Shown piece by piece: positions 9,253 through 17,964 of a stretch of DNA of 64,000 nt (its first letter is position 1; each line of letters opens with the position of its first letter). This stretch comes from Pollutibacter soli (GTDB lineage Bacteria > Bacteroidota > Bacteroidia > Chitinophagales > Chitinophagaceae). The notes beneath the pieces were generated by a model that saw nothing but the letters and a program-made list of their open reading frames with translations, was not told the origin of the DNA and made no database searches. The translations under genes and the position numbers were made by a program. The stretch covers positions 111,010 through 175,009 of the forward strand of contig JARJHS010000003.1 of the NCBI GenBank assembly GCA_029269725.1, read 5' to 3'.

Positions 9253-9277
9253 GTGGTAAGTGGTAAGTAGTAAGTAG
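9250..9277. repeat. Heptanucleotide repeat beginning at a stop codon
   Basis: TAAGTGG twice and TAAGTAG twice. The first TAA is the stop codon of the preceding gene. Downstream, 9335-9356 holds a weak A/T stem (ATTTCA / TGAAAT followed by T's) that could be a poor terminator. Confidence 0.85.
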
Positions 9278-9375
9278 GAACAGCCGGCGGATGATTGTGT
9301 TAACGACTAATTAAATGCAGGAATAAAAGGAACCATTTCAAAATGTGAAATTTTTCATTCTGATAAATGTTTTCA

Positions 9376-9405
9376 TGTAGAGACAACGCATGTGTTGTCT
9401 CTACA
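9376..9405. repeat. Palindromic hairpin (REP-like)
   Basis: Perfect 12-bp arms TGTAGAGACAAC and GTTGTCTCTACA around a 6-nt loop. It belongs to the TAGAGACG-type palindromes scattered in several bacterial phyla; a related palindrome lies at 24146. It directly abuts the 60-bp element at 9406. Confidence 0.85.
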
Positions 9406-9465
9406 TTTGTTGGTGTTCCGGGTAGTGTCTTTTCATAGATGGTGCATATCAGGAACACCAACAAA
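9406..9465. repeat. 60-bp inverted-repeat element, copy A
   Basis: Arms TTTGTTGGTGTTCC and GGAACACCAACAAA (14 bp, perfect) enclose a 32-nt loop. A second element of the same length is at 9555, and the loops are also similar (shared core TTTTCATAGAT). Both are followed by TAATT and a pyrimidine-rich TCCTGCC heptamer block. Confidence 0.9.
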
Positions 9466-9521
9466 TAATTAAAACGCGCAAATCCAAAAGATGATTGATA
9501 CTACATTCTAATCGCTAATTC

Positions 9522-9654
9522 TCCTGCCTGCCTACTCCTGCCTTTTGCGATATATTTGTTGGTGTTCAGAATAGCTTATTTTCATAGATCGTTCATGTCA
9601 GGAACACCAACAAATAATTCTAAATCTCCTGCCTCCTTACTCCTGCCTTTTGTC
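9522..9654. repeat. 60-bp inverted-repeat element, copy B, with flanking TCCTGCC heptamers
   Basis: Copy B occupies 9555-9614 (arms TTTGTTGGTGTTC and its complement). Before it (9522-9542) and after it (9627-9654) are near-identical blocks TCCTGCC, TNCNTAC, TCCTGCC, TTTTGNN. Together with copy A this fills the 423-bp gap; no ORF is seen there. Confidence 0.85.
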
Positions 9655-9675
9655 TCTTTTTCCTAATTTCCCGTA

Positions 9676-11697
9676 ATGAAAAAATTCTTCCTCTATCTCA
9701 ATTTCATCGCCCTGATTTTATCCTGTTCCACAACACGTACAAATGCCGCAGAAGAAATCAATACCGATATCTGTATTTATGGGGCTACTTCAGCCGGCGT
9801 CATAGCTGCCTATTCAGCAGCGAAGCTGGGGAAGAAAGTTATTTTAATAGATCCCAATTCGCACACGGGAGGGCTAACCTCGGGCGGACTTGGCTATACG
9901 GATATAGGAAACAAGTATGCCATCTCAGGATTATCGCTTGATTTTTATCGCAGGCTTGGTAAGCACTATAAAAAATTTGAGCAGTGGATTTTTGAACCAC
10001 ATGTCGCTGAAAATTTATTTAAAGAGTATCTGAATCGTGCAGCGATAAAACCCATGTTTAAAAGCGAACTCACAAAAGTTTCAAAAGAAGGAAACAAAAT
10101 CAGTTCAGTAACAGTACAACAAAGAAGTGAGGGAGGTAAGAATACAGAGACTGTAATCAATGCGTCTGTCTTTATAGATTGCACATATGAAGGTGATCTG
10201 ATGGCGATGGCAGGGATCAGTTACTCCGTAGGTCGCGAAGCCAATGTAACTTATAAGGAATCCTACAACGGTGTTCAGCTACTCGACAAACACCAGTTTG
10301 CAGATGGCATTGATCCGTTTAAAATCAAAGGAAAACCCGAGTCCGGTTTGCTTTGGGGAATCAGCAATGAACCTGTTGCTCAACAGGGAACTGGTGATAA
10401 AAAAGTGCAGGCTTATAATTTTCGCATATGCCTTACGGATAGCCAGGCAAATAGTATTCCTATCACCAGGCCAGACAATTATGACAGCACCAGGTACGAA
10501 CTCCTGATTCGACTACTGGAGAAAGATCCTGCGACGCCATTCAACAAAATCATGAAACCGGACCTGATGACCAACAGGAAAACAGATATCAACAACAATG
10601 GTCCTTTTTCAACAGATATGATCGGAATGAACTATGATTATGCAGAAGGCAACTGGCAGCTGAGAAAAGAAATTCAGAAAGCGCACGAAGATTACAATAA
10701 GGGATTTCTGTATTTTATTGGTCATGACCCGAGGATGCCTGAACACTTACGCAAGGAAATGCTACGCTGGGGATATCCGAAAGATGAGTATATAAATAAT
10801 GGCAACTGGTCACCCCAGATGTATGTACGCGAAGCAAGGCGCATGACAGGTGAATATATTATGACACAGGCCAATTGCGAAGGACGCGAGAAAGTTACCG
10901 ACGGAGTCGGCATGGCTGCTTACACAATGGATTCACACAATTGCCAGCGTGTCGTCATTGAAAAAAATGGTGTCACTATGGTGAAGAATGAAGGAGATGT
11001 TCAGGTTGGTGGATTTCCTCCGTATCCGATTTCTTATCGTTCGATTGTTCCGAAAAAATCGGAATGCAGGAACATATTTGTACCGGTATGTTTATCTGCA
11101 ACACATATCGCCTATGGCTCAATTCGAATGGAACCGGTATTTATGGTACTGGCACAATCAGCTGCTTATGCTGCAGTAATGGCAATCGATAATAACCAGG
11201 ATATCCAGGATCTTGATATTGCAAAACTGCAACAACAACTTCGGGAAAACCCCCTCGCGGACAAAAGCACACCGGATATACTTATTGATAATGAAGACTC
11301 CCGGGTAAGCGTGAACGGTAACTGGGAAAAAAATACCGATTCGAAAAATGCATATGGTATTTCATCTTACCGGATCAGCAAGTCAGAAGGTGAGGCTTCG
11401 ATAAAATTCAGTGTAGAAATTCCGGAACGAATGGATTATGATGTATATGTGTACCTGCCAAAGATCAATGGAGCAAGTTCAAAACTCACTGTACATGTCG
11501 CCAACGGAATAAAAATAGTTCCCAGGAAAATTAATCTGAAAAACTTCCAGGTTGCGGGTCAGACTTCAGGCGAATGGATTCATGCCGGCACGTATAATTT
11601 TAAAGCAGGAAATTATGGATATGTGGAAATTACAAATCGTGATGCAAATGGAATAGTGGTGGCGGATGCGGTGGTGTTGGTACCGAAAAGAAAATAG
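9676..11697 (+). CDS. FAD-dependent oxidoreductase, secreted (PF12831 type)
   Basis: 673 residues with a lipoprotein-type signal (LILSCSTTRT). The dinucleotide fold is clear: ICIYGATSAGVIAAYSAAKLG, VILIDPNSHTGGLTSGGLG, followed by VFIDCTYEGDLMAMAGISY. The C-terminal part (about 545-670) is beta-rich with SSYRISKSEGEASIKF and GEWIHAGTYNF, like the golvesin/xanthan-lyase-associated carbohydrate-binding domain found at the end of such enzymes. Likely acts on a carbohydrate outside the cytoplasm; the exact reaction is unknown. It stands alone after the repeat-rich gap. Confidence 0.87.
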   Translation: MKKFFLYLNFIALILSCSTTRTNAAEEINTDICIYGATSAGVIAAYSAAKLGKKVILIDPNSHTGGLTSGGLGYTDIGNKYAISGLSLDFYRRLGKHYKKFEQWIFEPHVAENLFKEYLNRAAIKPMFKSELTKVSKEGNKISSVTVQQRSEGGKNTETVINASVFIDCTYEGDLMAMAGISYSVGREANVTYKESYNGVQLLDKHQFADGIDPFKIKGKPESGLLWGISNEPVAQQGTGDKKVQAYNFRICLTDSQANSIPITRPDNYDSTRYELLIRLLEKDPATPFNKIMKPDLMTNRKTDINNNGPFSTDMIGMNYDYAEGNWQLRKEIQKAHEDYNKGFLYFIGHDPRMPEHLRKEMLRWGYPKDEYINNGNWSPQMYVREARRMTGEYIMTQANCEGREKVTDGVGMAAYTMDSHNCQRVVIEKNGVTMVKNEGDVQVGGFPPYPISYRSIVPKKSECRNIFVPVCLSATHIAYGSIRMEPVFMVLAQSAAYAAVMAIDNNQDIQDLDIAKLQQQLRENPLADKSTPDILIDNEDSRVSVNGNWEKNTDSKNAYGISSYRISKSEGEASIKFSVEIPERMDYDVYVYLPKINGASSKLTVHVANGIKIVPRKINLKNFQVAGQTSGEWIHAGTYNFKAGNYGYVEITNRDANGIVVADAVVLVPKRK

Positions 11698-11774
11698 TTG
11701 TTTATACCGGCCGGCCGGATGCAGACCTATTCCATTACGCTGATTTCATATCCTGACTCATTTTATTGAACTCC

Positions 11775-12695
11775 TTAAATTCCCATGGCGGAATCAACCT
11801 CTTTTCGTTTAGGAACGGAGGATTGTGCCCCGTTCCTCGTAACTGAAATAGCAGCAGCTGCACATGCAAATTCCACAGCAGATTCAATACCTCTTCCTTC
11901 AGCCAGCGCCACTGCAAGCGCCCCGCTGAAAACATCACCCGCGGCCGTTGTATCCACAGCATCAACTTTTTTTGCTTCCTTCATGGTGAATTTTCCCTTA
12001 TCACAGATCAAAGCGCCGAGCGATCCTAAAGTGATTACAACAGTTTTTACGCCAAGATCAACAATGGCTTTAGCAGCTCTTTTTGCAGAGTCAATATCAG
12101 TCACTTTCATTCCGGCAATTATTCCTGCTTCTGTTTCGTTAGGTGTGAGAATATCGATTTTAGAAAGCCGTTCGTGCGACAGGGCACTCGCAGGTGCGGG
12201 ATTCAGAATGACCTTTGCATTCCCAGGTGCAGCATAGCCAACAACATACTCCACGGTATCCATCGGAATTTCCAATTGTAACAAAACAATGTCTGCTTGT
12301 TCAATTTCTTTCAATGCAAGCGCAATATCTTTTTTTTCCAGGGAAGCATTTGCACCGGGAGCGACTACAATACTATTCTCTCCCGACTTGTCAACAGTGA
12401 TGAATGCAATACCGGAAGGTATATTTTCATCGAACAGAACATAACCTGTGCCGATGCCTTCATTTGCAAATAATTGTGAAAACTGTTTCCCGAAAAGATC
12501 ATTACCCAGCTTTGAAACAAAAATCACTTCACCTCCTAACCTTGATACGGCAACTGCCTGGTTGGCCCCTTTGCCGCCGGGGTTCATAAAAAACGAATGA
12601 GAAAGAATTGTTTCACCAGGCGCGGGAATATGATCAGTCTTTACAACCATATCCATATTTGAACTACCCACAACTATAATTTTTCCGGATTTCAT
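11775..12695 (-). CDS. rbsK: Ribokinase
   Basis: PfkB-family sugar kinase of 306 residues. Ribokinase marks: GSSNMDMVVKTDHIPAPGET, NPGGKGANQAVAVSRLGG, VVAPGANASL, NPAPASAL, TPNETEAGIIAG and the catalytic DTTAAGDVFSGAL loop with Asp254. It would phosphorylate D-ribose for the pentose phosphate pathway and PRPP synthesis. No ribose transporter is next to it. Confidence 0.92.
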   Translation of the reverse strand: MKSGKIIVVGSSNMDMVVKTDHIPAPGETILSHSFFMNPGGKGANQAVAVSRLGGEVIFVSKLGNDLFGKQFSQLFANEGIGTGYVLFDENIPSGIAFITVDKSGENSIVVAPGANASLEKKDIALALKEIEQADIVLLQLEIPMDTVEYVVGYAAPGNAKVILNPAPASALSHERLSKIDILTPNETEAGIIAGMKVTDIDSAKRAAKAIVDLGVKTVVITLGSLGALICDKGKFTMKEAKKVDAVDTTAAGDVFSGALAVALAEGRGIESAVEFACAAAAISVTRNGAQSSVPKRKEVDSAMGI

Positions 12696-12732
12696 TTTAG
12701 AATTTTTAATGGCGGTATCAATGATTCAAATG

Positions 12733-12763
12733 TAGTTCATAGTTCATAGTTCATAGTTCATAG
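12733..12763. repeat. Heptanucleotide repeat TAGTTCA x4
   Basis: Four perfect tandem copies of TAGTTCA plus TAG, about 38 bp upstream of the rbsK start codon. Confidence 0.95.
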
Positions 12764-12897
12764 GGAAGGTTTCATCGTGATAAATGTCCAGACCAGTCAT
12801 TCACTCCCCCATTTCGCAGAATACTTCCGGCCTTTCGCAGACAATCGCTTCCGATCATGTCTGACCCGGAATACTTTCGCCTTCACAAGCATAAGTC

Positions 12898-13803
12898 ATG
12901 TACTGCATCGAAACAAAAAATCTGGATCACCGGTTTTCATCTGGTCAGCAAGTGCTCAGCAATATCAACCTGAAAATACCATCGGGATCCATCTTCGGAT
13001 TTTTAGGACCCAACGGCGCCGGTAAGACGACGACACTACGATTGTTATTAGGGCTTCTTAAAAAGCAATCAGGAAAGATTGAATTTTTCGGGGAAGATTT
13101 CGAAAAGCAGCGAATACCGATACTGAAGAAAACAGGATCGCTTATTGAATCGCCATCTTTCTATGGGCAGCTTACCGCGGCAGAAAATCTCGAAATCCTT
13201 CAGCGGGTCTACTGTATTCCTAAAAAAAGAATCAATGAAGCGTTGCAGATTGTTGGTCTTGCAGACACCGGAAACAAAAAGTCATCGCGATTCTCTTTGG
13301 GCATGAAACAACGGTTGAGTATTGCCATGGCCATACTACACAATCCAGATATACTCATCCTCGATGAACCAACGAATGGTCTTGATCCGAATGGGATCAT
13401 CGAAATACGCGCCTTGCTGAAAAGTTTGAACGAAGACCACAAAATGACCATTCTCATTTCCAGCCATCTGCTTTCTGAAATTGAAAAACTCGTGACCCAC
13501 ACAGGCATCATTCATAAAGGCAAACTCATTTTCCAGGGCACATTGAATCAGCTTCAGCAAAAACAGGAAAGAAACTCTATCACATCATTTGAAACGGATG
13601 ACAATGAAAAAGCATTCCACATCCTTCAACAAAACAAATTTGAGATTTCCTCAAAAAATGGAAAGATCAACCTGTCAATTCAGGACAAAACCGCAATTGC
13701 AGGCATTAACAGAATCTTAGTTGAAAATAAAATCGATGTGTACCAAATCCATTCTTCAAATTCCGATCTCGAATCCATATTCATGGAAATGGTGAGTAAA
13801 TAA
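12898..13803 (+). CDS. ABC transporter ATP-binding protein
   Basis: 301-residue ABC ATPase of the BcrA/drug-export type. Walker A GPNGAGKTTT, signature FSLGMKQR, Walker B ILILDEPTNGLDPNG and the switch His in ISSHLLSEIEK are all present. A C-terminal extension of about 90 residues is typical of this group. It is the first gene of an operon with permease, sensor kinase and LytTR regulator, a layout seen with peptide-antibiotic detoxification systems. Confidence 0.92.
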   Translation: MYCIETKNLDHRFSSGQQVLSNINLKIPSGSIFGFLGPNGAGKTTTLRLLLGLLKKQSGKIEFFGEDFEKQRIPILKKTGSLIESPSFYGQLTAAENLEILQRVYCIPKKRINEALQIVGLADTGNKKSSRFSLGMKQRLSIAMAILHNPDILILDEPTNGLDPNGIIEIRALLKSLNEDHKMTILISSHLLSEIEKLVTHTGIIHKGKLIFQGTLNQLQQKQERNSITSFETDDNEKAFHILQQNKFEISSKNGKINLSIQDKTAIAGINRILVENKIDVYQIHSSNSDLESIFMEMVSK

Positions 13804-13827
13804 CAAACAACCTATTAAAATAGTAAC

Positions 13828-14598
13828 ATGGAACTTATCCGTTGCATACAGGCCGAGTGGTTGAAACGCAGGCACAGCCTTGCTTCATGGCTGGTAATCG
13901 TGGGAGGATTCTTTACGTCTGTCATCCTTATCATTGCAAAGCTTGTTCATTACGACAAACTCGCTGAAGCCAACAAACAACCCGGGTTCTGGAGACAACA
14001 CTGGCTGAACTCCTGGGAATCGATGGCTATCCTGCTATTGCCACTGGGGATCATCCTGGCTGTTAGCCTGATCACGCAACTTGAATTCCGGAACAATTGC
14101 TGGAAACAGTGGCACACAACACCACAACATTTTACCACCATGTACTTTTCAAAATTGCTGGTATTAATCTTTATGTTACTTCAGCTCTTCTTCTTTTTAA
14201 ACATCGGCATTTATCTGTCTGCGGTATTGCCGGGACTATTTGTGAAAGGTACTTCCTACCCTGCCGCGGAAATTCCTTTCTCTCTTTTTGCGAAACAAAA
14301 CCTGATCTTTTTTATCACCAGCCTTCCCGTTGTTTCGCTTCAATTCCTTGCCGGCTTACAATTTAAAAATTTTATGGTTTCACTGGGTTGCGGAATTACG
14401 CTCTGGATTGCTTCCATTGCATTACTAACATGGAAATACAGTTACATCCTACCTTACAGCTATTCAAGCCTCTACTTCTTTAATATTGCAGGGAGATTTA
14501 AACACCAGATCAATTTCAGTTATTGGTCACTGGGATGGTTTTTCCTTTTTACAGTCGCCGGATATATTTTGTACATTACCAAAAAAGAAAAAGGCTGA
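13828..14598 (+). CDS. ABC-2 type permease
   Basis: 256 residues with about six membrane segments, starting MELIRCIQAEWLKRRHSLASW, which is the usual cytoplasmic start (E-W-L-K-R) of lantibiotic-immunity-type permeases. It follows the ATPase by 24 bp and is its likely partner. Substrate unknown; peptide antibiotics or lipids are possible by family. Confidence 0.87.
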   Translation: MELIRCIQAEWLKRRHSLASWLVIVGGFFTSVILIIAKLVHYDKLAEANKQPGFWRQHWLNSWESMAILLLPLGIILAVSLITQLEFRNNCWKQWHTTPQHFTTMYFSKLLVLIFMLLQLFFFLNIGIYLSAVLPGLFVKGTSYPAAEIPFSLFAKQNLIFFITSLPVVSLQFLAGLQFKNFMVSLGCGITLWIASIALLTWKYSYILPYSYSSLYFFNIAGRFKHQINFSYWSLGWFFLFTVAGYILYITKKEKG

Positions 14599-14618
14599 TC
14601 AACATCAGTGCAGAAAGA

Positions 14619-15698
14619 ATGAGTCGATTGTTTATTATCATATTGCATATCCTCTATTGGTTTCTATTTCTGTCGTTGCTTCTTTTGTTTTACACATTCC
14701 TGGTACTGATTCCTGGTTTTGAGAAAATGTCGACAAACAAAACCGGATCGTTTGTATTCTGGATTAAACTGATGACCGGATTTGCAGTTATCCCCGCGTT
14801 GATCTCGTTTTATACTTTTTACACTGTGCTGTTCACGGGATTGCTCAGCAAACGAAAATTTGTACTCTTTTGTATCGCGGGAATTGCTGTTTCACTACTG
14901 GCTGCTATCATTGGAGCACTTGCGGAATCAACAGAATTTCTATTTGGTAAAAATTATTTATTTAATGATGACTATCGATCTGCAATAATAATCATTGCTG
15001 TGATGGCTTTCGGTGCGTTTATCAATGGAGTGATTGGTGCAATCATCCGTGGATTTATTACGTGGTACAATGAGATCAGATACAAAGAAGAATTGCAGAG
15101 TAAAAATCACCAGATGGAACTTGAGCTGATCAAAGCGCAGGTGAATCCGCACTTTCTTTTCAATACACTAAATAACATAGATGTACTAATAGAACAGGAT
15201 GCTGAAAAAGCATCGGATTACCTTCGGAAATTATCCGAAATACTCAGGTTCATGCTGTACGAATCCAAGTCGCAGAAAATATCTGCCAGCCGGGAAATTG
15301 AATACATCGAAAAATACCTCGCCCTACAGCAGTTGCGAAATTCAAACCCGGCTTTTGTGGATTTTAAAATTGAAGGAAACCCCGCGGAACACGTTACAGA
15401 GCCAATGATTTTTATTCCATTTATTGAAAATGCCTTTAAACATGCCAACAATAAAAACATGGTGCATGGTATAAGGATCCATTTTGATTTCAGCGGAACG
15501 GACACCAGGTTTCTATGTACAAATGCATATCAGCAGGAGGCTGAAAAAATGTTCCCGGGAGGTTTGGGAAATCCGTTAATCCGGAAAAGACTGAAACTGT
15601 TATATCCTGATTCTCATCAATTGACCACCAGTGAAGATGGCGAAATGTATATTATTGAATTAATCATTAACGATACCTATGACCTGCGCGATTATTGA
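14619..15698 (+). CDS. LytS/YehU-type sensor histidine kinase
   Basis: 359 residues. The N-terminus has four hydrophobic segments (about 1-160), then a short coiled linker and a His_kinase domain with NPHFLFNTLNNID, phospho-acceptor His178, and the N-box MIFIPFIENAFKHA. The G-box GGLGNPLIRKRLKLLYP is recognisable. The longer frame to 14523 overlaps the permease by 76 bp; ATG 14619 starts right before the first membrane helix and is preferred. It overlaps the regulator gene by 20 bp. Confidence 0.9.
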   Translation: MSRLFIIILHILYWFLFLSLLLLFYTFLVLIPGFEKMSTNKTGSFVFWIKLMTGFAVIPALISFYTFYTVLFTGLLSKRKFVLFCIAGIAVSLLAAIIGALAESTEFLFGKNYLFNDDYRSAIIIIAVMAFGAFINGVIGAIIRGFITWYNEIRYKEELQSKNHQMELELIKAQVNPHFLFNTLNNIDVLIEQDAEKASDYLRKLSEILRFMLYESKSQKISASREIEYIEKYLALQQLRNSNPAFVDFKIEGNPAEHVTEPMIFIPFIENAFKHANNKNMVHGIRIHFDFSGTDTRFLCTNAYQQEAEKMFPGGLGNPLIRKRLKLLYPDSHQLTTSEDGEMYIIELIINDTYDLRDY

Positions 15699-16350
15699 GG
15701 ACGAACCGTTGGCAAGGGAACGCCTGAAAAATTATATCTCTAAAACGAGTGATTTGAAACTATCATTTATTGCAGAGAATGGTATCGAGGCAACTCAGCT
15801 GTTACGTAAGCATTCTGTAGATATTATTTTCCTCGATATCCACATGCCTGGCATTTCAGGCATCGCTTTATTGGAAAAAGGAATTACAACCGCTGCCGTT
15901 GTCATCACGACCGCGCATCATGAATTTGCAGTGAAAGGATTTGAACTGGATGTAACAGACTATTTATTGAAACCTTTCGGCTATGATCGTTTTTTGCAGG
16001 CGGTGGAAAAAGCGAAATATCCCAGGTTACCAAAGGACCAGCATTTTTTTGTAAAAACGGAATATCGCCTGGAAAAAATTCTTTACAGCGATTTGCTATA
16101 TATTGAAGGAATGCGTGATTATAGAAAGCTGCATACCAAAACAAAAACGATCATGACGTTGCAGACCTTCCGCGATTTTGAATATGAAATTCCTGCATCA
16201 AAGGTTTGCAGGGTTCATAAATCGTTTATGGTGTCAATAGAAAATATCAGCTCCTTCAGCAAGAGTGAAATTATAATCAACAAAGTTTCTATTCCCGTAT
16301 CAGAAACATACCGGGAAAACTTTTTTAAAAACCTGGGCAGGAAATTCTGA
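15679..16350 (+). CDS. LytTR-family response regulator
   Basis: 223 residues: receiver domain (1-115) with acidic pocket EDE (7-9), phospho-acceptor Asp53 in FLDIHMPG, conserved Thr and Lys in TTAHHE and LLKPF; LytTR DNA-binding domain (about 125-220) with FVKTEYRLEKILYSDLLYIEG and RVHKSFMVSIENI. It probably controls the upstream ABC operon in response to the partner kinase. A strong terminator lies 74 bp downstream. Confidence 0.93.
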   Translation: MTCAIIEDEPLARERLKNYISKTSDLKLSFIAENGIEATQLLRKHSVDIIFLDIHMPGISGIALLEKGITTAAVVITTAHHEFAVKGFELDVTDYLLKPFGYDRFLQAVEKAKYPRLPKDQHFFVKTEYRLEKILYSDLLYIEGMRDYRKLHTKTKTIMTLQTFRDFEYEIPASKVCRVHKSFMVSIENISSFSKSEIIINKVSIPVSETYRENFFKNLGRKF

Positions 16351-16423
16351 AAAAGAAACAGAGGAGAATCATCGAAGTAAACCATACTCAATTCGTAGTT
16401 CAATTCAGGCCTTCCTCCATAAC

Positions 16424-16457
16424 AAAAAGTGCGTGGTTTCATACCCACGCACTTTTT
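16424..16457. terminator. Bidirectional intrinsic terminator
   Basis: 13-bp perfect stem (AAAAAGTGCGTGG / CCACGCACTTTTT) with an 8-nt loop. The A-run on one side and T-run on the other serve both strands; it lies between the convergent LytTR regulator and OmpA-like genes. Confidence 0.92.
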
Positions 16458-16586
16458 ACATGCTCTTTTTGTATTTAAGTCAGATAAGCAAACTTCATAC
16501 AGTAATTAAGAGTTTTGATTTCTGAATACATATCGGATGCAACAGAACTCTTTAATCTCTTCTTTTTTTTCCGATCAGCAGGACCC

Positions 16587-17555
16587 TTAATTTTTTGCAG
16601 TTTCTTTAGGCTGATCCATTTTGCTGTTATCTGGTGAAATCACCACTTTAATAGCGTCTTTCTGTGAGCCCGAGCTCTTGGTTTTAGTATCTTTTTTCAA
16701 AGTTACGCTTACTTCTTCAACACCTTCAGTCAGCAATGTTTTTGCTACATTGGCAGCGCGCTGTGAACGAACAGCCATTGAAGCACCGGTGCTTTTACGT
16801 GGTTTTGCCTTGTTTGATACAGTTCTTCCGCCTTCAGAAGTATAGCGTTTTTTAGCCGCATAACTCTTGCCGGATTTTTTCGCAGCAGTAGATTTTTTTG
16901 CTGTGCCGGTTGAAGATGAAGCAGTAGCATCATGGTTTGCATTTGCATCAGCACTTACATTGCTGTTGTTCGCTGATGAATTGTTATCCATTGATGCATC
17001 AGAAGACTCAGGCATTCCAACTGTAGCAGGCATTACACCAACCTTATAGTCAGCCTGCGATTTTACTGTGCTGGCAATTTGTTTAACGACTTTTTTACCA
17101 TTGGAGTTCAGTGTAGTTGAACCACCGGAGAAAAATTTCTTTTCATCCAAAGAAACAGAAACAGTTCCGTTAGTGTGTTCAATGTCTGCTGAAGTTAAAC
17201 CTGCTCCGGAAAGATCGGTAGCCAATGTCTGTTGCATCTGGGTACCTGCTTCCTGGCGTGCTGTGAAATATGCCTGGTAGTCCATATTAGGCTTCTGCTG
17301 GCTAATATAATTGTTCAGGCTGTCCAGTGAAGTTTTCATGCTGGAATTCGTTGTTTCCAGGCTCGATACTTTCTGCTGCAGATTTGAAGATTCAGTGGCT
17401 AATCGTGCGCTGTCGCTTCTTAATGTTTCAACTGTCGCTCTTGATGTCGCTAACTCACTCTGAGATGTCTTGTATTTTTTACTCGATACGCAACTGGGTA
17501 GTACAAAGGCTAAAGAGAGTCCGGCAACCAGTGTGGTTGTGAATAGTCTTTTCAT
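16587..17555 (-). CDS. OmpA-like lipoprotein with low-complexity insert
   Basis: 322 residues from ATG 17555 (MKRLFTTTLVAG, a classic lipoprotein signal ending PSCVSS; an ATG at 17576 adds seven residues). After the Cys comes a coiled coil (about 25-90). The first half of an OmpA-C domain follows (NGTVSVSLDEKKFFSGGSTTLNSNGKKVV). The part that normally carries the peptidoglycan-binding turn is replaced by a Ser/Asn/Ala/Lys-rich stretch (about 175-255). The end, VRSQRAANVAKTLLTEGVEEVSVTLK, again looks like OmpA-C. It is probably an outer-membrane lipoprotein; peptidoglycan binding is doubtful. Confidence 0.8.
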   Translation of the reverse strand: MKRLFTTTLVAGLSLAFVLPSCVSSKKYKTSQSELATSRATVETLRSDSARLATESSNLQQKVSSLETTNSSMKTSLDSLNNYISQQKPNMDYQAYFTARQEAGTQMQQTLATDLSGAGLTSADIEHTNGTVSVSLDEKKFFSGGSTTLNSNGKKVVKQIASTVKSQADYKVGVMPATVGMPESSDASMDNNSSANNSNVSADANANHDATASSSTGTAKKSTAAKKSGKSYAAKKRYTSEGGRTVSNKAKPRKSTGASMAVRSQRAANVAKTLLTEGVEEVSVTLKKDTKTKSSGSQKDAIKVVISPDNSKMDQPKETAKN

Positions 17556-17866
17556 GGTAGTTTTTTTATTGTTCATGTTTTATACCTAAATCATTCTTAA
17601 AAAGTATACCAAACCCCGCGCCACTTCTGTTATTTAATTATGATCTCAGAGAAATATTTTTTGTGTAGAAATTTATAACCAAAGTTTTTATCACACTTCA
17701 CATAATTGCTAAATCGAAAAAGAAGTACTTTGAAAGATATTCCGGAAGGTTGAAAAGAGCTATCAGAAACAAACGATGTAGAAATAATTCCTGCGACCGA
17801 TTTTATTTCCGGAAGTCTTCAGGCGAAAAAAATCTGGCACGAAAATTTCAGTGTAATTGGTAATTA

Positions 17867-17960
17867 AGTTTCTTGAATAGAGGTGGTTCTGAAAAGGATC
17901 TGAGAACACACTCTTAATACCTGATCTGGGTAATGCCAGCGTAGGAAAAGAAAAGAAACT
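17867..17960 (+). ncRNA. TPP riboswitch (THI element), orphan
   Basis: Aptamer core matches the thi-box: CTGAGA at 17900-17905 and ACCTGAT-CTGGGTAATGCCAGCGTAGG from 17919 on, nearly identical to the E. coli thiM aptamer. P1 is a perfect 8-bp helix (AGTTTCTT 17867-17874 with AAGAAACT 17953-17960). P2 can form from AGAG..GTG with CAC..CTCT, and P3 is a short stem TTCT-GAAA-AGGA. It is followed by a terminator, but no plausible plus-strand gene starts downstream; the next gene lies on the minus strand. The rest of the 547-bp gap (17556-18102) has no ORF. Confidence 0.92.
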
Positions 17961-17964
17961 ACGG

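Noticed and set aside
9250..9675. CRISPR array
   Set aside because: The repeats here are two hairpin elements and 7-nt tracts, with no regular direct repeat and spacer pattern; no cas gene is in the window.
14523..14618. Longer start of the sensor kinase inside the permease gene
   Set aside because: It would overlap the permease by 76 bp out of frame; ATG 14619 opens directly into the first membrane helix.
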